From assembly GCA_900313015.1 (NCBI GenBank), contig OMPR01000013.1, forward strand, positions 464,725 to 528,724: a stretch of DNA of 64,000 bases, in the 5' to 3' direction. The notes below the pieces were generated by a model that saw only the letters and a program-made list of their open reading frames with translations, searched no databases and was not told the origin of the DNA. The position numbers and the translations under genes were made by a program. The first letter of the stretch is position 1. Each line of letters starts with the position of its first letter. The DNA is from Rhodobacteraceae bacterium EL53 (GTDB lineage Bacteria > Pseudomonadota > Alphaproteobacteria > Rhodobacterales > Rhodobacteraceae). Below are positions 9,007-18,533 of this stretch, piece after piece.

Positions 9007-9593
9007 GCGTCAAGCAATGTTGGGGGTACATCTCGCGACGGTGCTGCATCCGCAGGACGCACATAAAGCGGGGCAGGGGCCTCGTCTGTGTCTTCCCACG
9101 AAACAGCGGCAATGCGGGCGATTGCCTGGATCATGTCCGGTGCAGATTCGGTGAAATACAGTGATCCCAGGGCTTCTGCCTCGGCGCGGGGCATCAATGC
9201 TGGGTCCTGATCCGGGGCCTCGACATAGACTTGGTCGCGCGGTGCAGGAATTGCGGGCAATTGATCATCCTCGGCTCCAAGAGCCGCAACCTCAAACCCA
9301 CTGACACCCACTGCCGGGATCTCTAACCCTAAGGCTAGTCCACGTGCCGCAGAAACGGAAATGCGTATGCCGGTAAAATTCCCCGGCCCGATGCCAACAC
9401 CCAGTGCTGTCAAATCTTTCCACTTTAGATCGGCTTCAGTCAGAATCTCTTCGAGAAGGGGCATCAGGCGTTCGGCCTGCCCTTTGGACATTTCTTCGAC
9501 GCGCGTGGTGACAATCTCATCTCCGCGTAACAAAGCGGCCGCGCAATGCGCGGCCGATGTGTCGAATGCCAGGATGATTTGATCAGACTGCAA
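9003..9593 (-). CDS. tsaB: tRNA threonylcarbamoyladenosine biosynthesis protein TsaB
   Basis: A 196-residue protein of the ASKHA fold. The N terminus ILAFDTSAAHCAAALL and the GVGIGPGNFTGIRI segment near residue 68 are the hallmarks of TsaB/YeaZ. TsaB is the non-catalytic scaffold that, with TsaD and TsaE, makes the t6A modification at tRNA position 37. It overlaps nfu by 11 bases upstream and rimI by four bases downstream, so translation is tightly coupled. Length is slightly under that of the E. coli protein (about 230). Confidence 0.9.
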   Translation of the reverse strand: MQSDQIILAFDTSAAHCAAALLRGDEIVTTRVEEMSKGQAERLMPLLEEILTEADLKWKDLTALGVGIGPGNFTGIRISVSAARGLALGLEIPAVGVSGFEVAALGAEDDQLPAIPAPRDQVYVEAPDQDPALMPRAEAEALGSLYFTESAPDMIQAIARIAAVSWEDTDEAPAPLYVRPADAAPSRDVPPTLLDA

Positions 9594-10146
9594 CGGGACG
9601 CACCTCGGTCACTTCGGGGATGTAATGACGCAACAGGTTTTCAATTCCCATTTTCAACGTCAGGGTCGAAGACGGACAGCCTGCGCAAGCACCTTGCATG
9701 TGCAGGTAGACGACGCCGCGATCAAAGCCGTGAAAAGTGATGTCGCCGCCGTCTTGGGCCACGGCAGGACGCACGCGGCTGTCCAGAAGTTCTTTGATTT
9801 GGCCAACGATTTCAGCATCTTCACCAGTATGTTCAGCATGTCCGGAACTAGTTTCCGCATCATCTGCCATCAAGGCCTGACCGGATTGGTAATGCTCCAT
9901 GACGGCGCCCAAAATCGCAGGCTTGATATGGTCCCATTCAACGGTGTCTGTTTTGGTCACGGTTACAAAGTCATTGCCAAAGAACACGCCAGCAACGCCG
10001 TTTACCGCAAAGATGCGAGTCGCCAGCGGAGATGCCGCAGCCGCGTCTGAGGTTGGGAAATCAGCAGTTCCAACTTCCATGACAGTCTGTCCGGGCAGGA
10101 ATTTCAAAGTTGCTGGGTTTGGCGTAGATTCGGTCTGGATGAACAT
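9583..10146 (-). CDS. NifU-family iron-sulfur scaffold/carrier (Nfu)
   Basis: A 187-residue protein with an N-terminal Nfu domain (QTESTPNPATLKFLPG, residues 4-19) and a C-terminal NifU-like domain whose cluster motif is GACAGCPSSTLTLK, a CxxC near residue 155. Nfu proteins carry [4Fe-4S] clusters to client apoproteins. The charged linker between the domains (about residues 98-115) is rich in acidic residues and His. Overlap with tsaB, whose partner TsaD requires a metal, is conserved genomic context rather than a proven functional link. Confidence 0.93.
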   Translation of the reverse strand: MFIQTESTPNPATLKFLPGQTVMEVGTADFPTSDAAAASPLATRIFAVNGVAGVFFGNDFVTVTKTDTVEWDHIKPAILGAVMEHYQSGQALMADDAETSSGHAEHTGEDAEIVGQIKELLDSRVRPAVAQDGGDITFHGFDRGVVYLHMQGACAGCPSSTLTLKMGIENLLRHYIPEVTEVRPVAV

Positions 10147-10214
10147 GTGAGGCTCCGTGATGCTTGGTATTGATATGCGGCCAAGACCTCAGGAAGTCAA
10201 TAATTGGAACGGTT

Positions 10215-10808
10215 CTAAATTGAGGCCGCCCAGTTCAAGGCCTCATCGAGGCGGTCATCACCCCAAAACAATTCCCCAACTGCGACAAAGCTGGGCGCGC
10301 CGAACAGATCCAGCGCCTGCGCCTTTGCGGTTTGTTCAAACAGGGCGGTTTTGATTGCTGGAGCAGTGGCTAGGGTCATCAGATCGGGTGACAAACCAGC
10401 CTCAGCCCAACATTGGGCCAATACAGCTGAATCGGAGATATCCTGACCTAAACAAAACTCCGAAACATAAACTGATCTCACAAAAGCCGCTGCGGCACCG
10501 GCATCCCGTGCCACCAAGGCCAACCGTGCCGCTTTCAGTCCGTTTTGCGGAAAGGGATCAGGAGGATGGAATTGCAGCCCGCGAGAAATACAGAGCCGTT
10601 CCATATCCCGCCACATATATCGGCCTTTAGCGGGATAAAGGTTGAACGGAGAAGTCGTCCAACCCTGTGCCGCAAAGACGGGCCCCAAGAGAAAAGGCTG
10701 CCACTCAACGGTTATTCCGCGTGCTGTCGCAGCCTCTTCGATGCGCATGGCGCTGAGAAAAGAATAGGTCGAGGCGAATTCGAACCAGAATTGAATACGC
10801 CCAGCCAT
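10215..10808 (-). CDS. 2-hydroxychromene-2-carboxylate isomerase-like protein (DsbA family)
   Basis: A 197-residue protein with the thioredoxin-like/kappa-GST fold of the HCCA isomerase family. The N terminus IQFWFEFASTYSFL replaces a redox CxxC with a Ser/Thr-containing loop used to bind glutathione in these enzymes. The C terminus contains LDLFGAPSFVAVGELFWGDDRLDEAL, the cis-Pro region and substrate loop. Known members isomerise an aromatic degradation intermediate using glutathione, but most genomic copies lack naphthalene genes nearby, as here, so the true substrate is unknown. It stands between nfu and a universal stress gene. Confidence 0.82.
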   Translation of the reverse strand: MAGRIQFWFEFASTYSFLSAMRIEEAATARGITVEWQPFLLGPVFAAQGWTTSPFNLYPAKGRYMWRDMERLCISRGLQFHPPDPFPQNGLKAARLALVARDAGAAAAFVRSVYVSEFCLGQDISDSAVLAQCWAEAGLSPDLMTLATAPAIKTALFEQTAKAQALDLFGAPSFVAVGELFWGDDRLDEALNWAASI

Positions 10809-10817
10809 TGTCCGCCC

Positions 10818-11273
10818 TCAGGTGATCGCTTCCAGCTGTTCCTTGCTCAGATCGCCCGGAACAATGGTAAAGGGAATCGGCAGCGACCCAGAAGCACGGC
10901 TAAGTTGTGTGATCAACGGCCCGGGGCCTTTTTTGTCTGTTCCAGCGCCCAGAACAAGAACGCCGATTTCTTTGTCTTCCTGAACCTGAGCGATGATTTC
11001 AGATACGGCCTCACCCTCTCGAATAATCAGTTCAGGCTCGATCTGTTGTTTGTCGCGCATCCACTTGGCAAAAACTTCGAAATGGGCATGGATTCGTTCG
11101 CGGGTTTCTTCCCGCATGACTTCGCCAACGCCAATCCAATGGTTGAATTCATCTGGCGGGATGATCGACAAAATGGCCACGCCGCCCCCTGTATGAGACG
11201 CCCGCAACGCAGCGAAACGCATCGCGTTCAAACACTCGCGGCTGTCATCCAGGACGACAAGAAACTTACGCAT
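10818..11273 (-). CDS. Universal stress protein (UspA family)
   Basis: A 151-residue single-domain Usp protein. The N-terminal strand KFLVVLDDSRECLNAM and the C-terminal GAGTDKKGPGPLITQLS segment correspond to the nucleotide-binding G-2x-G-9x-G(S/T) region, here in a diverged form, so ATP binding is uncertain. Usp proteins accumulate under starvation or oxidative stress. It is nine bases upstream of the isomerase gene and probably shares a transcript with it. Confidence 0.85.
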   Translation of the reverse strand: MRKFLVVLDDSRECLNAMRFAALRASHTGGGVAILSIIPPDEFNHWIGVGEVMREETRERIHAHFEVFAKWMRDKQQIEPELIIREGEAVSEIIAQVQEDKEIGVLVLGAGTDKKGPGPLITQLSRASGSLPIPFTIVPGDLSKEQLEAIT

Positions 11274-11354
11274 GGTTATCTTTCCTCTTTCACCGGATCA
11301 TGCATCACGGCGCAGCAACTGGCAACCAATGGGGTTTAATGATGTCCCAGTGGT

Positions 11355-12218
11355 TTAGCTGGCGGATGCGGCCCAATCCCAGTAAAGCGTGCGCGCGCGT
11401 TTCGCGATAGGGCCAATCTGAAATTGTGTATCGTCCAGCGCGGTCACCGGGGTCACTTTGTTCATGTTTCCGGACATGAAAATTTCATCCGCGGCATGGA
11501 AATCCGCAAAGCTCAGCACAGACTCATGGACTTTAACACCGTCTGCACGCAGGTTTGCGATGTGCCGCGCGCGGGTGATACCCGCCAAGAACGTGCCATT
11601 TGGGATCGGGGTAAACACTTCGCCGTCTTTCACCATAAAGATGTTGGCGGTGGCGGTTTCCGCCACGTTCCCCATCGCATCCGCAACCAGCGCATTGGAG
11701 AACCCTTTTGATTTGGCTTCTTTCAACATCCGCGCATTGTTTGGATACAGGCACCCTGCCTTGGCATTCACCACGGCATCTTCGATGACGGGGCGGCGAA
11801 ACCGCGTTGTCGTCAGCGTTGCCGATGCGGTTGCCGGGGCCATCGGGATTTGTTCCAGACAGAGCGCAAAACCAGTCGAGTCAGCCTTTGGAACAATGGC
11901 CGTTGGGTCCCCATCAATGCCCCAATACATCGGTCGAATGTAAACAGCATCTTCGGGGCGATATGCTTTGAGACCCTCAAGCGCGATCTCAACCATCTCG
12001 TCAGTGGTAACAGTTGGCGTCAGCATCAGAGCCTCGGCAGAGCGGTTCGTCCGGGCACAATGCGCTTCTAGATCCGGGGTGAGACCATCAAAAAACCGAG
12101 CACCATCAAACACGCTGGAGCCAAGCCAGGATCCGTGGTCCGCAGCTCGCATGATTGGGGCGTTGCCCTCGTGCCAGCTGCCTTCGAAATAGGTTCGGAT
12201 GTTGGTGCCAGTTGCCAT
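11355..12218 (-). CDS. Branched-chain amino acid aminotransferase (class IV PLP enzyme)
   Basis: A 287-residue fold-type IV pyridoxal-phosphate enzyme. The motif AVDAMGNVAETATANIF (about residues 178-194) supplies the phosphate-binding and glutamate residues, and VNAKAGCLYPNN near residue 153 includes the Lys expected to hold PLP. It would transfer the amino group between glutamate and leucine, isoleucine or valine. It is slightly shorter than E. coli IlvE (309), and D-amino acid or lyase specificity cannot be excluded. It stands alone, upstream of the stress protein. Confidence 0.85.
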   Translation of the reverse strand: MATGTNIRTYFEGSWHEGNAPIMRAADHGSWLGSSVFDGARFFDGLTPDLEAHCARTNRSAEALMLTPTVTTDEMVEIALEGLKAYRPEDAVYIRPMYWGIDGDPTAIVPKADSTGFALCLEQIPMAPATASATLTTTRFRRPVIEDAVVNAKAGCLYPNNARMLKEAKSKGFSNALVADAMGNVAETATANIFMVKDGEVFTPIPNGTFLAGITRARHIANLRADGVKVHESVLSFADFHAADEIFMSGNMNKVTPVTALDDTQFQIGPIAKRARTLYWDWAASAS

Positions 12219-12260
12219 GACTTGCTCTCCCTCAATGCCACGCGGCAGAGGGTGCGCTCA

Positions 12261-12323
12261 AAAGGGTCAGAAGTCCATACCCTTTCAGATGCGAAACCGG
12301 CCCAAGTGGATGCTGGGCCGGTT
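12261..12323 (-). terminator. Tandem hairpins after trpS
   Basis: Two perfect inverted repeats lie between trpS and the aminotransferase start. The first has 10-base arms (12295-12304 with 12314-12323). The second has 7-base arms (12261-12267 with 12279-12285) followed on the transcript by TTTT-like sequence. Together they look like a rho-independent terminator for trpS. Confidence 0.65.
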
Positions 12324-12345
12324 CAAAAGATGCATCGCTTTGCGA

Positions 12346-13371
12346 TCAGACGACAGGCGGAATCATCCCAACTATGTCATATGTTTTGCGCAAGATTGGT
12401 GATGTGATTTCCCGCGCCCGTTCGGACCCGCGTGTCAAAATGCGGTCAATCTCAGCAGTATCGTTCATCAAACGCCCCATCTCGGTCGAGATGGGTGCCA
12501 TCTTGGCAACCGCCAGATCGGCCAGCATCGGTTTGAATTCACCAAATTGTTTGCCACCAACGTCGGTCAAAACCTGATCCACAGTCTGATCATTCAAGGC
12601 AGCATAGATGTTGACCAGATTGCGCGCTTCGGGGCGCTCTTCCAAACCTTTGGCCTCGGACGGCAATGCGTCAGGGTCGGTTTTTGCTTTGCGGATCTTC
12701 TTGGCAATGGCATCCGCATCGTCCGTCATGTTGATCCGGCTCGCATCCGAGGGATCTGACTTGGACATTTTCTTGGACCCGTCGCGCAACGACATAACCC
12801 GCGTGGCGGCTCCTTCGATCACCGGCTCGGTCATCGGAAAGAAATCAACACTATAGTCATGGTTGAACTTGGCAGCGATATCCCGGGTTAATTCAAGATG
12901 CTGTTTCTGATCTTCGCCCACAGGAACATGGGTCGCGTGGTAGATCAGAATGTCCGCCGCCATCAGGGCAGGATAAGCAAACAGACCAAGCGAAGCATTC
13001 TGCGCATTCTTACCCGCTTTGTCTTTGAACTGGGTCATTCGCTGCATCCAGCCCATGCGGGCAACACAGTTGAAGATCCACGCCAATTGGGCATGCTCGG
13101 GAACCTGGCTTTGGTTGATCAGGATCGACTTTTCGGGATCAATGCCTGCTGCAATGAACCCAGCGCACAATTCACGGGTCGAATGCATAAGATCTTTGGG
13201 ATCTTGCCAGACCGTGATCGCGTGGAGATCGACCATACAATAGACCGTCTCGACATCTTTGCTTTGCCAGTCGACAAAACGCTTCAAGGCACCAAGGTAG
13301 TTACCCAGGTGCAGGTCCCCCGAAGGCTGGATGCCGGAAAACACGCGCGGCGTGAATTGGGTCTCGGTCAT
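12346..13371 (-). CDS. trpS: Tryptophan--tRNA ligase
   Basis: The chosen ATG at 13371 follows a GGGAG ribosome site and gives 341 residues, a normal TrpRS length. An open frame extends 18 codons further but without support. The HIGH-like signature is [11 protein letters not shown] near residue 15, and the KMSKS loop is KKMSKSDPS near residue 200. The enzyme charges tRNA-Trp with tryptophan using ATP. A strong pair of hairpins follows the stop. The divergent neighbour is the rhomboid-like gene. Confidence 0.97.
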   Translation of the reverse strand: MTETQFTPRVFSGIQPSGDLHLGNYLGALKRFVDWQSKDVETVYCMVDLHAITVWQDPKDLMHSTRELCAGFIAAGIDPEKSILINQSQVPEHAQLAWIFNCVARMGWMQRMTQFKDKAGKNAQNASLGLFAYPALMAADILIYHATHVPVGEDQKQHLELTRDIAAKFNHDYSVDFFPMTEPVIEGAATRVMSLRDGSKKMSKSDPSDASRINMTDDADAIAKKIRKAKTDPDALPSEAKGLEERPEARNLVNIYAALNDQTVDQVLTDVGGKQFGEFKPMLADLAVAKMAPISTEMGRLMNDTAEIDRILTRGSERAREITSPILRKTYDIVGMIPPVV

Positions 13372-13473
13372 AGCGACAACTCCCGTCTGGAATAATAGGC
13401 TCATGTCGCTTACCCATGGGGTCAAGAGACGTCAACAGGCGGCGTCGACATAGACCAGTCAGGAGCCGAGGCC

Positions 13474-14160
13474 ATGAGCAGTCCGTCCAATCCCCCCGCA
13501 GTCAATCCTTTGCCTCCCGTAGTGGTGGCCCTGTTCCTGTTTATCATGGGGATCGAACTTTTCTTTACACTGGGTGCGCGCGGATTGGTGGCTGACGCCA
13601 GCGCCGTTGGGTGGCGTTTGTCGGCGATCCAAACCTATTCGTTCTCCAGCGATATCGTGCACTGGATGTGGGAAACGGGCCGCTGGCCGCTGGAACATGT
13701 GATGCGGTTTGTCACCTATCCCTTTGTTCACGCCTCTTTCACACAAGCGCTGTTCGTCTGTGTTTTTGTCTTGGCGATGGGCAAAATGGTGGCCGAGGTG
13801 TTTGGTGGTGTCGCCATGTTGGTGATCTTTGTTCTGTCGGGCACAGGGGGGGCGTTGGCCTATGCTTTGATCGTCAGCGATTCATATCCGCTGGTCGGTG
13901 GGTTTCCTGCTGTGTATGGGCTGATCGGCGCTTTTACATTCCTGCTTTGGGTCAAGCTGTCGCTTGTCGGTGAACACCAAAGCCGCGCGTTTACCCTGAT
14001 CGCATTTTTGATGGGGATTCAGTTGATTTTTGGCCTGGTGTTTGGCGGCACCAAAGATTGGGTCGCGGATCTAGGCGGATTTGCAACCGGGTTTGGATTG
14101 TCGTTTCTACTCGCCCCCGGAGGCTGGGCGCGCCTGCGTAGATTAATGCAGCGGGACTAA
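13474..14160 (+). CDS. Rhomboid-fold membrane protein lacking catalytic residues (pseudoprotease)
   Basis: A 228-residue polytopic protein with the rhomboid layout of about six membrane helices. Aligning by eye to GlpG-type rhomboids, the catalytic serine of GxSG falls on Phe144 (the loop reads GGFPAVYGL), the catalytic histidine of AHLGG falls on Asp199 (VADLGGF), and the oxyanion-hole HxxxxHxxxN reads HASFTQALFV, losing the second His and the Asn. Rhomboid proteases cannot work without the Ser-His pair, so this should be an inactive relative that binds or chaperones membrane proteins. It is divergent from trpS and convergent with murJ. Confidence 0.75.
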   Translation: MSSPSNPPAVNPLPPVVVALFLFIMGIELFFTLGARGLVADASAVGWRLSAIQTYSFSSDIVHWMWETGRWPLEHVMRFVTYPFVHASFTQALFVCVFVLAMGKMVAEVFGGVAMLVIFVLSGTGGALAYALIVSDSYPLVGGFPAVYGLIGAFTFLLWVKLSLVGEHQSRAFTLIAFLMGIQLIFGLVFGGTKDWVADLGGFATGFGLSFLLAPGGWARLRRLMQRD

Positions 14161-14163
14161 GGC

Positions 14164-15708
14164 TTAACGCCCTCGTCTCAGGGTTTGTTTGAATTCCGAA
14201 AAGTGAAAAGCGCCGATCATCTGCCCAGTGGCGAAATAGATGATCGCGCCCAGAACAATCAGCAAGGCCAGTGCTAAATAACGCAGCCCGCTTGTCACGA
14301 GCATTCCCGCCCCGAGTGCGGACAGACCTGCAAGGCCCACCCCCATCACGACAGCAGCTACGGTGATACGCCAAATGCGCTGCTTGAACCGGTCATCAAA
14401 TCGGGCAACATCTCCCATTTGGCGGGCGCCCCACATTAACAGGGCGACCATGGCCCAGCCGGACAGGCTTGCGGCGACTGCAGGCGCAATCCAGCCAAGA
14501 ATGGGATGCAAGCCAACGGCCAACCCGGCATTTACAATCATGGAAAACACGGCGAACCGGAAAGGAGACCGCGTATCTTCGCGCGCAAAATAAAGCGGTT
14601 GCAGCAGCTTTTGCAGCACAAACGCAGGCAGGCCCACGCCGTAAATCGCTACTGCTATCGCTATGGCAGCTGCGTCGTCAGATGTTGTCGCGCCACGCTC
14701 ATACAAGACCGAAACCAAAGGAAACGGGATGACAAGGAACGCAACGGCCGACGGAATCGTCAGCAACAGGGCAAATTCACCAGCGCGTGAATAGGCATCA
14801 CGGGCACCGGTGTCATCCCCAGCTCGCAACCGGCGCGACAGATCGGGCAACAATACAACGCCAATGGCAATTCCGACCACGCCTAAGGGCAATTGGTACA
14901 GGCGGTCTGCCACAAACAACCAGCTCACGGCCTTTTCTGTTCCGGATGCAACCAACTGCCCAACGACCAGATTGATTTGCATAACGCCAGAGGCCAGCGC
15001 AGCAGGGACTGCGATCTTGACCAGCTTGGACATTTCTGGCGTCCACCTGGGCCGCGCGGGGCGAATACGTATTCCAGCCCGTTCCGTAGCAACCCAGACC
15101 AGACCAAGTTGAGCAACGCCCGCCACCGGGATGGTCCAAATCAACCAATCGATCACCTGACCACCCAATGCAGCCCCTGCAATCATGGCTGAACAGGCGA
15201 AAATATTAAGAAGAACGGGGGCCGCCGCCGCCGCCGCAAATCGGTTGCTTGAATTCAGGACCCCTGAAAAAAGGGCCGCCAGTGACATGAATAAAATATA
15301 GGGAAAAACGATGTAGCCAAACCCAACTGTCAGATCAAACCGGGCGTCTCCCTGGAACCCTTTGGCGGTGATCCAGACCAAGGCAGGCATTGCAACCATG
15401 CCCAAACCGACCAGCACAAGCACGGCCATGCCCAACACATTGAACGCATTATTTGCAAAACCTTCTGGATTGTCCCCGGATTCGAGCTTTTTGGAAAACA
15501 TCGGTACGAAAGCTGCGTTAAACGCACCCTCCGCGAAAAAGCGGCGAAACATGTTTGGTAAGCGAAAGGCGGCTACAAAGGCGTCCATGACTGGGCCGGG
15601 GCCAATATAGGCTGTGATCAGAATTTCTCGGACGAACCCCAAGACACGGCTGGCCAAGGTCCAGAATCCAACGGTCAGAAACCCTGACATCAAACGGACT
15701 GGCTTCAT
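14164..15708 (-). CDS. murJ: Lipid II flippase MurJ
   Basis: A 514-residue MviN/MurJ protein with about 14 membrane helices. The N terminus contains the family pattern SRVLGFVREILI and the later PNMFRRFFAEGAFNAAFVP segment, both signature elements of MurJ. It flips lipid II to the periplasmic face for peptidoglycan synthesis. The start overlaps the glnD stop (ATGA), an order seen repeatedly in alphaproteobacteria. No truncation is evident. Confidence 0.95.
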   Translation of the reverse strand: MKPVRLMSGFLTVGFWTLASRVLGFVREILITAYIGPGPVMDAFVAAFRLPNMFRRFFAEGAFNAAFVPMFSKKLESGDNPEGFANNAFNVLGMAVLVLVGLGMVAMPALVWITAKGFQGDARFDLTVGFGYIVFPYILFMSLAALFSGVLNSSNRFAAAAAAPVLLNIFACSAMIAGAALGGQVIDWLIWTIPVAGVAQLGLVWVATERAGIRIRPARPRWTPEMSKLVKIAVPAALASGVMQINLVVGQLVASGTEKAVSWLFVADRLYQLPLGVVGIAIGVVLLPDLSRRLRAGDDTGARDAYSRAGEFALLLTIPSAVAFLVIPFPLVSVLYERGATTSDDAAAIAIAVAIYGVGLPAFVLQKLLQPLYFAREDTRSPFRFAVFSMIVNAGLAVGLHPILGWIAPAVAASLSGWAMVALLMWGARQMGDVARFDDRFKQRIWRITVAAVVMGVGLAGLSALGAGMLVTSGLRYLALALLIVLGAIIYFATGQMIGAFHFSEFKQTLRRGR

Positions 15709-18533
15709 GTGTTTGCGCGCTTGGCGCCCTCTGTGATTGCGGCCCGCAGTTTTGTTTCAAGGGTGCGTTGTTTGCTTTCGGAATAATATTTCAACCCGAA
15801 CATATCCTTGACATAAAAGGTGTCGACGACCTGTTCGCCGTATGTCGCGATTACCGCATTTGCGATGTACACGTTGGTTGCGGCTAAGGCGCGTGCAAGA
15901 TCATGGAGCAAGCCAGGGCGGTCGCGCGTATCAACCTCGATAATCGTGTAGATTTCAGAGCCGTCGTTATCAAAGGTGATATGGGTCGGTACGGTAAAGG
16001 CGCGTTCCCGTTTTTTGATCTTATCCCGGGATTTGAACGCATCGCGGGCGACAACCTCGCCGTTTAGCGTTTTGGTGATCATTTGCGTCAATCGGGGCAG
16101 ACGTGAGGCTTCGAATGGGCGCCCATCAGCATCCTGAATCCAGAAGGCATCGGTGACGTAGCCGTCTTTTGTTGTATAGCTGCGCGCATCCACAACATTG
16201 GCGCCAACCAAAGCCAGCGCCCCGGCCACGCGCGCAAAAATGCCGGGATGGTCGCCCATCGCAAAAAAGGCACTGGTGGCATCGCGATCCTCGTCCGGGT
16301 GCAATCGGATCAAGATTTCGCCGGGGTCTCCGTTTGCTTCCAGCTCTTGCAGCATCTCTGCAAAATCAACGTGGGCGCTGACATGCAGACCCTGCCAATA
16401 GGGCGCATAGTGACGAGATGTTTCCTGCTTGAGCTGTATTTTGCTCCACTCGGGCAAAGCCTTGCGCAGGGCTTTTTTCGCTTCTGTTCCGCGGTTCTCA
16501 CGGTTCAGATCTTCCATCCCGGTTTCCAGCGCACGCTTGGTTTCACTGTGCAGTGCTCGCAGCAGTGTGGCTTTCCAGTTGTTCCACGTGTCTGGCCCAA
16601 CTCCGCGAATGTCACAGACCGTAAGCACAGTCAGCAAATCCAGCCGTTTGACGGTTTGCACGGCCTTGGCAAAGCCACGCACCGTGCGTGGATCTGAAAT
16701 GTCACGCTTCTGCGCCATGTCTGACATCAGCAAGTGATAGCGGACAAGCCATTCAGCGGTTTCGGCCTCAGACTTCGTCAGACCAAGGCGAGGCGCAACT
16801 TTGCGGGTGATCTTTGCACCAAGGATCGAGTGGTCCTCTGGCCGACCCTTGCCGATATCATGTAACAGCAAAGCTGCATAAAGAACCTTGCGATTCACAC
16901 CTTCTTTGAGGATGCCGGACGCCAGCGGCAGCTCTTCTGTCAACTCGCCGCGTTCGATCTGCGCCAAGGTGGTAATGCACTGAATCGTATGCTCGTCGAC
17001 GGTATAGCTGTGGTACATGTTGAACTGCATCATCGCGACGATGGGTTCAAATTCAGGAACAAAGGCGGACAAAACCCCCAACTCGTTCATCCGTCTCAGC
17101 GCGCGTTCGGGGTTGCCGTGTTTCAGCATCAAATCCAGAAATATGCGCCGCGCTTCTTTGTTGTTGCGCATATCGTCATCGATCAAGGCCAGATTGGCCG
17201 TAACCAGCCGCATCGCGTCAGGATGGATCAACATCCCTGTGCGCAAGCCCTCCTCGAACAGGCGCAGCATATTGACCTTGTCCGCAAGAAACGATTCAGG
17301 ATCGGCCACATCTAGCCGCCCGTGCACGACCTTGTATCCGGGTTTGATCCGGGGTCGACGGCGAAAAATACGCTCCAACAAAGGCGCGCTTTTCATGTGC
17401 GATGCTTCAAGTTTGGTCAGTAGAATGCGCGTCAATTCCCCCACACGGGTGGCTTCGCGAAAATACTTCTGCATGAAGACTTCTACGCCACGACGACCAG
17501 CACGATCCTGATAGCCCATGCGCGCCGCGACTTCGACTTGCATATCAAAGGTCAGCTGTTCGGTCGCGCGTTTGGTGGCCAGATGGAGATGCGACCGCAC
17601 CGCCCATAAGAAGTTCTCGGCTTGGGCAAAGGTGTCAAATTCTTCGTTGGTGAACAGGCCAAGCGGGACCAACTCGGCAACATCCTGTACCTGGTGCACA
17701 TATTTGGCGATCCAAAACAGGGATTGTAAATCGCGCAGACCGCCTTTGCCCTCTTTCACATTGGGTTCGACCATGTAACGCTGGCCTTGCTTGCGATGGC
17801 GTTGATCGCGTTCTTGCAGTTTGGCTTCGATGAATTCGCGCTCTGTTCCGTGGAACAAATCGGTTTTCAGCGTTTGGTCCAGCTCTTCTGCCAACGGTGA
17901 GTAACCCGCAATAAAGCGCTGCTCCAGCATTGCGGTCCGGATAGTGAAATCTTCGGTCCCCAGACGAATGCAATCTTTGATCGTACGAGAGGAATGCCCG
18001 ACTTTGAGCCGAAGATCCCACAGGATATACAGCATCGATTCAATAACGCTTTCGGCCCAAGCCGTGATCTTGTACGGGGTTAGAAATAGCAAATCCACAT
18101 CCGAAGAGGGCGCCATTTCACCACGTCCATATCCGCCAACAGCAAGCACGGCGATACGCTCGCCCTGCGTTGGGGTCGACAACGGATGCAGGATCTCGCT
18201 CGCCACATACATTGCCGTCTTGACCAACCCATCTGTCAAATAGGTGTAAGACCGGGTGAGGGGCCGTGCCGCAAACGGGGCCCTTGCAAAACTTTCAGCA
18301 ATGGCGGCCCGCCCGGTTTTCTGGGTTTCGCGCAGGATGCGCACGACCTCACCGCGCATAGCCGCATTGGCTATGTCAGCAGTGGATAGCGCGTCAATCT
18401 GTTGGCGGACAGAAACGGGATCAAAGATCTCTGTCGGTTCACAAATGAGAGGGCCGGCAAGAACCGGAGACAGCGGAGTAGCGTTGGCCGGACTAGAATC
18501 CGACACCGCCAAAGCTTTGTGGGGCAGAGTCAA
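15705..18533 (-). CDS. glnD: Bifunctional [protein-PII] uridylyltransferase/uridylyl-removing enzyme
   Basis: A 942-residue GlnD. In order: nucleotidyltransferase domain with GGYGRGEM at 133-140 and SSDVDLLF at 143-150, an HD hydrolase domain (LLLHDIGKG near 580), and two C-terminal ACT domains (near 740 and 860). It adds UMP to PII proteins when glutamine is low and removes it when glutamine is high, so it is the nitrogen sensor of the cell. The ATG lies inside the 3' end of the upstream lipoprotein gene, a 41-base overlap. The C terminus overlaps murJ by four bases. Confidence 0.97.
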   Translation of the reverse strand: MTLPHKALAVSDSSPANATPLSPVLAGPLICEPTEIFDPVSVRQQIDALSTADIANAAMRGEVVRILRETQKTGRAAIAESFARAPFAARPLTRSYTYLTDGLVKTAMYVASEILHPLSTPTQGERIAVLAVGGYGRGEMAPSSDVDLLFLTPYKITAWAESVIESMLYILWDLRLKVGHSSRTIKDCIRLGTEDFTIRTAMLEQRFIAGYSPLAEELDQTLKTDLFHGTEREFIEAKLQERDQRHRKQGQRYMVEPNVKEGKGGLRDLQSLFWIAKYVHQVQDVAELVPLGLFTNEEFDTFAQAENFLWAVRSHLHLATKRATEQLTFDMQVEVAARMGYQDRAGRRGVEVFMQKYFREATRVGELTRILLTKLEASHMKSAPLLERIFRRRPRIKPGYKVVHGRLDVADPESFLADKVNMLRLFEEGLRTGMLIHPDAMRLVTANLALIDDDMRNNKEARRIFLDLMLKHGNPERALRRMNELGVLSAFVPEFEPIVAMMQFNMYHSYTVDEHTIQCITTLAQIERGELTEELPLASGILKEGVNRKVLYAALLLHDIGKGRPEDHSILGAKITRKVAPRLGLTKSEAETAEWLVRYHLLMSDMAQKRDISDPRTVRGFAKAVQTVKRLDLLTVLTVCDIRGVGPDTWNNWKATLLRALHSETKRALETGMEDLNRENRGTEAKKALRKALPEWSKIQLKQETSRHYAPYWQGLHVSAHVDFAEMLQELEANGDPGEILIRLHPDEDRDATSAFFAMGDHPGIFARVAGALALVGANVVDARSYTTKDGYVTDAFWIQDADGRPFEASRLPRLTQMITKTLNGEVVARDAFKSRDKIKKRERAFTVPTHITFDNDGSEIYTIIEVDTRDRPGLLHDLARALAATNVYIANAVIATYGEQVVDTFYVKDMFGLKYYSESKQRTLETKLRAAITEGAKRANT

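Noticed and set aside
18493-18533. A frame error between the LpoA-like gene and glnD
   Set aside because: The 41-base overlap leaves both proteins complete at their expected ends, so it is a genuine overlap rather than a frameshift.
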